In this document: piece by piece, positions 6,777-12,535 of the stretch | Layout: every line of letters begins with the position of its first letter | Position numbering within the stretch: position 1 is the first letter of the stretch | Notes under the pieces: model-generated | What the model was told of the DNA's origin: nothing | Databases searched by the model: none | The model's input: only the letters and a program-made list of their open reading frames with translations | Source of the DNA: Brachionus plicatilis | Lineage: Eukaryota; Rotifera; Eurotatoria; Ploima; Brachionidae | Length of the DNA stretch: 12,535 nt | Assembly (NCBI GenBank): GCA_010279815.1 | Contig: QEOQ01000207.1 | Location: 2,395,709 to 2,408,243 of the forward strand | Reading direction: 5' to 3' | Made by a program: the position numbers and the translations under genes

Positions 6777-7259
6777 TTGAAGTTGATGATCAATTCAAAA
6801 TATCTTTTCAATTCAAAAAGTTTGTCTTTAGATATTGAATTAAATCTTTAGAAAATAAGAAAAAATTGAAAAAACATTTTCTCAGTCCATTGATAATCGA
6901 TTTTAATATTTAAATGTATTAACTGATTTTTAGTAGAGTTTATTTGAGATTTTTTATTTCAAAAGTATTTGTATCTAGCATTCACAATTAAATTTAAAAA
7001 AAATTCAAATAAAAAATTCCAAATTAGTAATAAAATGAAAATAAAACTTTACAATAAATCAGTAAACTAAATTGAAAATCGATTTTATTATTGGATTGAG
7101 AAATTTTCAATTTTTCAATTTTTTCTTATTTTCTAAATCTACATTGTATGTAAATCATGTTACATTACAATTATTTAAATCAAATCAAAGATTTATTTTA
7201 ATATCTAAAGACAAACTTTTTGAATTGAAATAATATTTTGAATTGATCATCAACTTCAA
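6777..7259. mobile_element. large foldback (inverted-repeat) element, 483 bp
   Basis: The left arm starts TTGAAGTTGATGATCAATTC (6777-6796) and the right arm ends with its exact reverse complement at 7240-7259. Complementarity continues inward: CAATTCAAAAAGTTTGTCTT, then AGAAAATAAG and AAAAATTGAAAAA, then AATCGATTTT, and more weakly to about 6960 and 7020. The right arm carries about 50-60 extra bases (roughly 7135-7190) that the left arm lacks. There is no coding capacity. I find no clear target duplication. It sits immediately after a poly-A run, so it may have been inserted into, or have replaced sequence next to, the retroposon tail. Confidence 0.75.
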
Positions 7260-7272
7260 CACTCCAATATAA

Positions 7273-7530
7273 GAGTGCTAATTTGTTTGATAAAAATGAT
7301 ATATTAAACGGAGAGAAACTAGTGGAAGGTATTTTTGAGTTATTTAATTTATTAAGGGATCCGATAATTTTTTATATAAATAAAAGTGACTTTATTATAA
7401 ACATAAACAATACACCAATTTTAAGTCAAAAATTTATTAAGCTTTTTTTAATTTAGATTATCTAATGGCCGAAAACATAAATCTTGTTGATAATTTTAGT
7501 CAAATTAAGATAAATCCAGATTTGTTTAAA
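7273..7530 (+). pseudogene. coding-like remnant, unrecognised
   Basis: From 7273 an open frame reads SANLFDKNDILNGEKLVEGI, then FELFNLLRDPIIFYINK, and runs on to a TAG at 7454-7456. A second open stretch from 7465 reads MAENINLVDNFSQIKINPDL and F. A weak donor GTGACT (7386) and an acceptor ending TTTTTTTAATTTAG (7456) would join the two in phase with an 80-base-scale intron, giving INKNYLMAEN. The second stretch then runs into the inverted-repeat element that starts at 7524, so its natural end is lost. It is probably part of the same damaged gene as 6298-6580. No family recognised. Confidence 0.4.
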
Positions 7531-7812
7531 AGTCACAAGTCTCTAGTCAAGTTCAAGTCCGGACTATTTTTTTAAAATTTCCTTTCCAAGTCCATGCTTA
7601 ATAATTTTGAATGCTGAATAAGAATTGTGAAAAAACTTATGCTAAAATTGCAAGAAAATTCTGATATATGGCAAATCTATTGCTAAATCTATAGACAACT
7701 CAAGAGTTTATAAAATTTTACATATGAAGCTTGATCTAGCAAATTTTAAATAAAAAGTCTGGACTTCGACTTTTTTTTTAATGACTAGAAATTTTTTTTG
7801 GGACTTTTAAAC
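7524..7812. mobile_element. inverted-repeat element with AAGTC-rich ends, 289 bp
   Basis: GTTTAAAAGTC (7524-7534) and GACTTTTAAAC (7802-7812) are perfect 11-bp inverted repeats. Inside them are further matched words: CTAGTCA (7543-7549) against TGACTAG (7782-7788), and CAAGTCCGGACT (7554 on) against AGTCTGGACTTCG (7756 on), each followed inward by matching A/T stretches. Repeated AAGTC/AAGTCC words near both ends are typical subterminal repeats of small DNA transposons. There is no ORF and no target duplication I can verify. Confidence 0.6.
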
Positions 7813-7853
7813 AACTCTGGATAAATCATGATTGCAAATCGTTAGATGAATTC

Positions 7854-8110
7854 AAGCGGCTAGGTAGGTAAAGATCTTAGGTTCGATAATATCGCTTGGC
7901 ATTTTCATTTGACCAATCGACTAGCCGATTGTGACAAGCATATCTACAATTGCAAACATCGGCGAAAAAGCTGCATAAAAGCCATTTTATTTCAGGTCAA
8001 AGCTGGTCAAACGCGTGGTACCGTGCAAGTATCCGACAACGAGCATTCTGAATATACTGGGCTTGTCCGAATAAATGTGGTAAAAAATATTTTTTTTTTT
8101 TTTTTTTAAA
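7854..8110 (+). mobile_element. tRNA-derived SINE-like element with shortened head
   Basis: This patch is clearly less A/T-rich than its surroundings. AAGCG (7854-7858) can pair with CGCTT (7893-7897) like an acceptor stem. Between them is GGTTCGATA (7880-7888), which resembles the RNA polymerase III B box, and GGCTAGGTAGG (7858-7868) weakly resembles an A box. The head is only about 44 bases, so much of a normal tRNA would be missing. The body continues to GTGGTAAAAAATA followed by a long T-run (about 8089-8107). A 66-codon ORF across it (7909-8109) includes GTVQVSDNEHSEYTGL, but it ends in poly-Phe from the T-run and is best seen as chance, unless the repeat carries domain-derived sequence. 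The identification is tentative. Confidence 0.42.
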
Positions 8111-9639
8111 TAATTTTTTTTTGAATTTTTTTTGTGGTAAAAAAAATTTTTTGTGAAATAAATAAAATTAATATTGTTTTTTTTAATATTTGTGTATTTT
8201 TTAATAAATATGTGTTGAAATATAAAAAACAAAGGTTTTTCTTAATTTTAATGGATATTTTTATTAATTGTGTTTTTTTTAATAAAATAGTGGTATCAAA
8301 AATGATTTCGCAATTATAAAGTTCAAGAGAGGATCTTTCAAAACATAGAAAAAAAATATAGAATTTTATTAAATATAGAAATGTCAATTATGTTGAAAAA
8401 TAAAATTTAGAATAAAATATTTTCAACTAAAAATTTTAACTCTTTAATTAATATAATTAATAAATTAACTAAAAATAAACAAGTAATACCAGGCAAATTG
8501 AAGCTCATGATCAAATGTAAATTTCATGTCAAAATTTTTTGTTTTGGAGTAAAATAAAAACGAATTATTAATAAATTTTTTAGCAATAAATGAACAAACT
8601 TTATTAAAAATTATTTTTTAAATCATTAATTAGATAGAAAATTACTTGAATTTCTATCTGAAGTAGAAATGAAATCTTAATAAATTTTTTGAAATTTTGC
8701 AATACAAAATTTAACTTTGTTTTGCCGCAATATATTTTATATTTAAATATCATATACAGACTTAATTTGGATATTTAAATATGGATATTAAATTTGTCTT
8801 TAAATTTTTCAAAATTGAAATCTTTTATGAATCAATTAGAAAAGAAAGTTTTTTTTTATTTAAATAAAAAAATAGCAAACATCTTATTTTTAATTTTATA
8901 AAAATTAAAAAAAGCTAATTTCATCATTTTTATTAAGATTAAAATAAACAAAGTTTTGATTATTTGATCATGATCATGAACTTCAAGTTGCCGTAATAAC
9001 ATTAATATGCTATTCAATTGTTTTTGATTCGTATTATGAAAAGATTTTTTTGATATTTTGATTTTTTCCTAATTGAGCTTAATTTTTTAATTGTTTTTAA
9101 TAAATTTTTGAAAAAATAATTTTTTAAAAAAAAAGATGGGCGTGCTTTTACAAAAAAGTTTTAGTTTTTCTAAATTTCCTTAGTTATTTATTTTTTTTTA
9201 CATATTATTATGGTTTTTCTATGTTTTGATTATTCTAAATTTTTTTTTTGGAAATTCTATATTTCTTGTCTTTTAAATATTTTTTTCTATATATTATTTT
9301 TTCTATGCTTTTATATACCCCCAGTTCAAGAAATTCCAATTTTAAGTACTATCTTAATTTCTAATTTTTGACTTTTAAAACACTACATAATTTTTTTTGT
9401 TTTGGGAGGCTTAAAAAAACTCTTTACCCAGGGGTCTAAAAATAATTAACCCTTTAAAAAATTTTAGTTCCTTCAGATTTAAGTATTCAATGAAAAAATT
9501 TAAATATTTTTTAAATTTATATACTTTTTAAATAATTTGTTGATTTAAAAAAAACTAAAGAGTTAAATTTGTGCAACTAAATAATTTGTTATCTTTCTTT
9601 TTTTTAAACTTATTAAATTTAAATTTGATTAAATGAAAA
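8100..9639. other. long low-complexity A/T-rich stretch
   Basis: No gene seen on either strand. Open frames here are poly-Lys/Asn/Ile or poly-Phe/Leu from A- and T-runs. The main structures are a short hairpin (AGATAGAAA at 8632 against TTTCTATCT at 8652) and a weak inverted-repeat pair at 8484-8512 and 8970-8998. A slightly more G/C-rich patch at 9315-9445 (CCCCCAG, CCAGGGGTC) shows no coding potential. Confidence 0.5.
8484..8998. repeat. weak inverted-repeat pair, possible old DNA element
   Basis: GGCAAATTGAAGCTCATGAT (within 8484-8512) corresponds in reverse complement to GGCAACTTGAAGTTCATGAT from 8970-8998. The flanking TAATACC/GTTATTAC words also correspond. The similarity fades inward. 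It could be the diverged ends of a ~515-bp element. No target duplication is evident. Confidence 0.35.
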
Positions 9640-9682
9640 GTTAACTGGCTTTTATGGACACTAGCCTGTTGATTGAGCTTGA
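9640..9682 (+). repeat. second copy of the retroposon-like 42-base motif
   Basis: GTTAAC...ATGGACACTAGCCTGTTGATT...CTTGA matches 6718-6760, including an identical 16-base core CACTAGCCTGTTGATT. No poly-A run follows this copy, so it is older or truncated. Confidence 0.6.
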
Positions 9683-9927
9683 CACTTAAGAACTTTTTTT
9701 GTAATGTTTTACTAAAATTTTTTTGAATAAAAGCCTTTTAAATTTTATTCTTGTAAAATTTTAGAATTTAATTTTTCAACTTTAAACTGAATAAAAATTG
9801 AAATTGCTTTTTAAATAATTTTAAAAATCTTAAAAATGTAAAAGTTATGTTTATTTTGATAAAAATACAAAAATTAAATTTTAAATGTTATTGAAAAAAA
9901 TAATTCATTCTATCCACATTGTTGAAA
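9683..9927 (+). other. 5' flank of the CMSS1 gene
   Basis: A/T-rich sequence that must contain the promoter and 5' leader of the downstream gene. I cannot identify a TATA box or initiator with any specificity in this composition. Confidence 0.3.
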
Positions 9928-10794
9928 ATGGCAGACGATTTAGATGAAAATTTTCAAATTGAAGAAGACTTTTTGCCATCTGATCAAATTGCCGATGATT
10001 TGATCTCGGACGAGCCAGAAACTTTTGCCAACACCGAGACAAAATCGATCAAGAGCAAGACCAAAAAGAAAAATATCACTGAAATTCTAAAATTAAAGCA
10101 AAATGAGTTTGATAGACCATCGTTCGCCAACAAAGAATTCAAGTCAATGCTCCTTAAATATGTAAAAACAAATTTATCATCAGTGGAAAAAATGGACTTT
10201 AATTTGACTAGAGATACAGATAGTTCAGATGCTGCAATTAATTCACAGCTTAATAAAATGCTGATAAAAAGAAAGCCTAAATTGACCAAGATGGCATCGT
10301 TTTGGGAACATTTTAATAAAAAATTTAATACTAAACTAAAAATTCATTTAAAAAAGCCATCTCAATCTAAACAAAAGCATTCTCCATTTTTGATTATTTT
10401 GTGTTCGTCGGCCATACGATGCATAGAAATACAACGTGAGCTCGACAGTCAAAATAAGTTGGTAAAAGAAAAAAAGCTGACTTGGTTTCACGCATTTGCC
10501 AAGCACAAAAAACTGCATGAACAAGTTGAATTTTTGACAGGAAGCAAGTCGAAGCAAAAAAATATAGACATTGTATACGCAACACCACAGCGGCTTTTTC
10601 AGCTTATTGAATCAGATTGTTTTGACTTAGAAAAGTATCTAAAGTATGTTGTAATTGATTATACTCACCGAGATGTCAAGCTCAAGCGCTTTGTAGATCA
10701 GAACGATATTAAAAATGAATTTTTAAGTCTGGTTTTTAAGCAATTGATTCAATTGAATAAAAATAAAACCAGATTTAAATTTTATTTAGTTTGA
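9928..10794 (+). CDS. CMSS1: CMSS1/Cms1 family ribosomal small-subunit biogenesis protein
   Basis: A single-exon ORF of 288 codons, close to the usual length of this family (about 280-290). ATG 9928 is chosen over the TTG codons at 9919-9924 because it has a good context (AAAATGG) and gives the acidic N-terminus expected of the family. Residues 1-35 are acidic and 38-60 Lys-rich, like nucleolar proteins. The conserved part resembles a degenerate DEAD-helicase RecA fold: SPFLIILCSSAIRCIEIQRE (152-171), FAKHKKLHEQVEFL (190-203), DIVYATPQRLFQLIE (214-228, a TPxR-type motif) and LKYVVIDYTHRDVKLKRFVD (238-257). There is no Walker A motif, as in known members, so it is unlikely to be an ATPase. Yeast Cms1 is a component of the U3-containing 90S pre-ribosome, so a nucleolar role in early 40S assembly is inferred. 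The gene appears intact, and its codon and base composition are clearly more coding-like than the flanks. Confidence 0.92.
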   Translation: MADDLDENFQIEEDFLPSDQIADDLISDEPETFANTETKSIKSKTKKKNITEILKLKQNEFDRPSFANKEFKSMLLKYVKTNLSSVEKMDFNLTRDTDSSDAAINSQLNKMLIKRKPKLTKMASFWEHFNKKFNTKLKIHLKKPSQSKQKHSPFLIILCSSAIRCIEIQRELDSQNKLVKEKKLTWFHAFAKHKKLHEQVEFLTGSKSKQKNIDIVYATPQRLFQLIESDCFDLEKYLKYVVIDYTHRDVKLKRFVDQNDIKNEFLSLVFKQLIQLNKNKTRFKFYLV

Positions 10795-10799
10795 ATAAA
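10794..10799 (+). promoter_or_regulatory. possible polyadenylation signal of CMSS1
   Basis: AATAAA begins on the last base of the stop codon. A T-rich tract follows (10818-10848), compatible with a downstream element. The implied 3' UTR would be very short. Confidence 0.4.
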
Positions 10800-11126
10800 A
10801 TAATTTTAAAATGTTTAGTTTCTTTTTTTTGTTATTTGTTTTTTATGTGGACACATCACAAACTTTTTTTTTAAATCAATTCCTTCCAGCAACAACAAAA
10901 AAATTTCTCAAAATATTTGCTAATTTTAAAGTTTTCAAGTTTGATGCAATTATGATAAACTTGATCTGAACTAGGAAAAAATTTTAAAATGTCGAAAAAA
11001 ATATTTTTTTAAACAAAATTTATTTCAATATTTAACAACTTTTTAAATCGGAAATCACAAAAAATAAATAAATGAGAAAAAAATGAAAATGCAAAATATT
11101 TATTTAATTTTTAAATGAAGTCAAAT
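10800..11126. other. A/T-rich spacer, no gene seen
   Basis: It contains T-runs and a small hairpin (CAAGTTT at 10937 with AAACTTG at 10957). There is no open frame of varied composition on either strand. It separates CMSS1 from the minus-strand transposase remnant. Confidence 0.45.
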
Positions 11127-11294
11127 TTAATGCCTGGAATGCCACCTTTCAGCCAATTTGTTCCTTTCTCTTTTCGGCTTGTTAGCAAACTCATCATTAT
11201 CAAGCAATTCTTTTAATGCCATTAAATGAGAACAATAGGCATATTTCACAAAGTATTTGCAAATACATGTATTTTCTTTTGTATTTAAGGTGTA
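11127..11294 (-). pseudogene. MULE transposase C-terminus with SWIM zinc finger
   Basis: The minus strand from 11294 is open for 55 codons to TAA at 11127-11129. It reads YTLNTKENTCICKYFVKY, then AYCSHLMALKELLDNDEF, then ANKPKRERNKLAERWHSRH. C-x-C, eight residues, then C-x-H is the SWIM zinc-finger signature, which in Mutator-like transposases lies near the C-terminus after the DDE domain. The basic tail is also typical. Just upstream is TAG (11295-11297), which also ends an AG suitable as a splice acceptor (GGTTAG). The composition is much less A/T-rich than the flanks. The catalytic domain is absent from the window, so this is a remnant or deletion derivative. Confidence 0.72.
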
Positions 11295-11436
11295 CTAACC
11301 ATTAAAGATATAACTTCTTTTTCCCATAAGTTTGAAATTGTCATTAAGGTAAGTAATAACAATATTTTGTATCTTTTTTAATACGTATGGTTATAATTAT
11401 TTTATGATGCAAAGAGTAATTTATTATATAATTTAC
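11295..11436 (-). other. possible intron or deletion junction in MULE remnant
   Basis: On the minus strand this starts GTAAAT after a CAG codon and ends GGTTAG before the SWIM segment. Removing it joins the two coding pieces in phase 0. However, the stretch 11300-11345 also looks faintly coding (ISNLWEKEVISLMV in another frame). So it may instead be residual transposase sequence next to the breakpoint of an internal deletion. Confidence 0.35.
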
Positions 11437-11600
11437 CTGTTTTAAATTTGCTCTAGTGATCACATTTAACTCTGGGTTAATCAAACGAATGTGTATTTGT
11501 TTTGGTGTTATATTAGTATCATTTTTAAATTCATGCAAAATAAAATTATTTTTGGAACACAAAATTTTTTTGCTAAAAAGCTTTTTTAGGTGATTTAAAT
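11437..11600 (-). pseudogene. MULE transposase N-terminal fragment
   Basis: On the minus strand this reads SFLAKKILCSKNNFILHEFK, then NDTNITPKQIHIRLI, then NPELNVITRANLKQ, followed by a GTAAAT donor-like sequence. A helix-rich segment of this kind (ITPKQI...L, then NLKQ) is what precedes the DDE domain in FLYWCH/MULE-type transposases of invertebrates. The match is by pattern, not by a fixed motif. No ATG begins it; a FLYWCH finger would be expected further upstream (above 11600) but is not evident. Together with 11127-11294 it forms the two ends of one transposase with the core missing. Confidence 0.5.
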
Positions 11601-11695
11601 TTTTTTCGCTGAATGGAGGGGTCTTTGTGCTGATCAGATTTTTTTTGCGCTAAAAAGATTTTTGTTTGTGCGGAAAATGGAGACCCTTTTTTATT
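11567..11695. repeat. two diverged copies of a T-rich/GGGTCT repeat
   Basis: TTTTTTTGCTAAAAAGCTTTTTT (in two parts, from 11566) followed by GAATGGAGGGGTCTTTGTGC resembles TTTTTTTGCGCTAAAAAGAT (11640 on) followed by GCGGAAAATGGAGACCC. They lie just outside the transposase's 5' side and may belong to the terminal region of that element. I cannot find a matching inverted copy on the other side. Confidence 0.4.
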
Positions 11696-11831
11696 TACAA
11701 AACTAATTTTGATCGTTTATTTCAATTTGACACATTCTAATTGGGAGCATAAATACTATCTATTCACAAATACAATTAAAATCTTCCCTAATTCAGTTAA
11801 AAAAAAAATAACAAAACCAATAAAAAATTAA

Positions 11832-12303
11832 CTAATTCAGTTCAAAATAGTTATTTTAAAAGCACATCTAAAAGACGTCAAAAAGAAACAGACGCGAAAA
11901 ATGAATCTAACTCGTAAAATTAAAACCTTTAAATGGAGTTCATCCCTAAGAATCAATTTAACCCTCTATAAAACTCTAATCCGCTCGTTGTTTGACTATT
12001 GTTTCATTATTGTAAATTCGAGAATAGAAAAAATAAAGCTTAAACTACAATAAATGCAAAACAGGATTCTGAGAATTATAAATTTTTTTCCTCTTTAAAA
12101 AAAAGCATTGATACTATGCATAGAGTACTTAATGAGTACACGATTACCTCTCCAAAGACCTAATGAATCACAACAAAAATTCAGAACAGTTTTTGATAAG
12201 CTACAATGAAAAATTACAAAAATATTCCTAACAGGCTGGCTGAAAAGAAGGCACTACGCCGTTCGGAGCTGCCAAAAGGAACTATTCCCTCTAAATTATG
12301 TAT
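11832..12303 (+). pseudogene. 3' end of a LINE (non-LTR) reverse transcriptase, dead
   Basis: One frame (11832 to 12303) reads HLKDVKKKQTRKMNLTRKIK, then LRINLTLYKTLIRSLFDYCF. It continues with MQNRILRIINFFPL and ends GWLKRRHYAVRSCQ. This is the region after the catalytic palm in Jockey/CR1-like retrotransposons (LYKxLIRSxxDYC and QNRILRII are characteristic). In-frame stops at about 12051, 12096 and 12207 show it is inactive, although no frameshift is needed across some 470 bases. The palm with YADD, the endonuclease and ORF1 are absent. After the final TAA at 12303 comes AAATAAATAAATAA, a typical LINE 3' tail, so this is a 5'-truncated insertion. Confidence 0.85.
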
Positions 12304-12318
12304 AAAATAAATAAATAA
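12304..12318 (+). repeat. LINE 3' tail microsatellite
   Basis: AAATAAATAAATAA directly follows the reverse-transcriptase remnant and likely marks the 3' end of the retrotransposon insertion. Confidence 0.55.
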
Positions 12319-12535
12319 TTCAGTAAAAAAATGTTTTATTAATTTTTTGAAAAAAATCTAAATAGTTGTGGTTTAATGAAAAAATTAATTTTTTAAATGA
12401 ATTTGTGAAATTTTTTAAAAATTTGTGATGATGTTTGCTGACGTCTTTTAATTGCGATTTAATTAAGAGAATTTTTGTGTGCACCATAACTTCGGAATGA
12501 AATGTTTTACTGAAAAATTATTATGATTTATACAT
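12319..12535. other. A/T-rich sequence to window end, no gene seen
   Basis: It has a slightly more complex patch, GTGTGCACCATAACTTCGGA (12478-12497), but no open frame of convincing composition. A feature may continue beyond the window. Confidence 0.3.

Noticed and set aside
7987..8387. Overlapping ORFs on both strands at 7987-8387
   Set aside because: They are Lys/Asn or Phe/Ile strings from A/T homopolymers, partly reading the SINE-like element backwards.
9919..9927. Start of CMSS1 at TTG 9919
   Set aside because: A eukaryotic start at TTG is unlikely when ATG 9928 lies three codons later in a good context.
9984..10289. 101-codon minus-strand ORF, and two others at 10348-10588
   Set aside because: They are antisense shadows of CMSS1; their sequences are Leu/Phe-rich complements of its Lys/Glu/Asp codons.
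11340..11356. Plus-strand GTAAGT donor in TTAAGGTAAGTAATAAC
   Set aside because: No plus-strand coding sequence leads into it; the coding signal here is on the minus strand.
1..12535. CRISPR array, phage, bacterial operon or origin of replication
   Set aside because: There are no regularly spaced repeats, no Shine-Dalgarno-led gene series and no prokaryotic genes; introns and eukaryotic transposons dominate.

Overview
This window looks like nuclear DNA from a small-genome invertebrate. It is strongly A+T-rich, has short introns with GT...AG ends, densely packed eukaryotic transposon debris and animal-type genes. The diverged leucine-rich-repeat membrane protein, the CMS1-like gene and the SWIM-type transposase remnant would suit a monogonont rotifer such as Brachionus. 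That placement is inference, not proof. Nothing points to a prokaryote, a virus or a CRISPR locus.

Layout. 200-660 (minus): a decayed BTB-BACK (Kelch-like) gene with stops and frameshifts. 927-1470: a non-autonomous hAT-type element with perfect 10-bp ends and an 8-bp target duplication. 1736-2281: a small ORF and an isolated exon-like stretch. 2824-3478 (minus): exon-like pieces of an unrecognised gene. 4005-4340: a foldback element with an 8-bp target duplication. 4535-6253: a secreted or membrane-anchored LRR protein gene. Its first ~217 bp are tandemly duplicated upstream as a dead copy, and its transmembrane end carries an apparent 1-base frameshift before a short final intron and cytoplasmic tail exon. 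6290-7530: coding remnants of an unrecognised gene, interrupted by a retroposon-like tail and a large foldback element (6777-7259). 7524-7812: another inverted-repeat element. 7854-8110: a SINE-like element. 8100-9900: mostly low-complexity A/T sequence. 9928-10794: an intact single-exon CMSS1/Cms1 ribosome-biogenesis gene, the best gene in the window. 11127-11600 (minus): the two ends of a Mutator-like (MULE) transposase with no DDE core. 11832-12303: the dead C-terminal end of a LINE reverse transcriptase.

The genes do not form a functional cluster. One conserved housekeeping gene (CMSS1) and one rapidly evolving LRR surface-protein gene sit in a matrix of at least seven different transposon remnants. 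I found no convincing new biological system. The most worthwhile leads are the partly duplicated LRR gene with its repairable reading frame, the MULE fragment whose two ends could be spliced in phase, and several small elements with clean target-site duplications.
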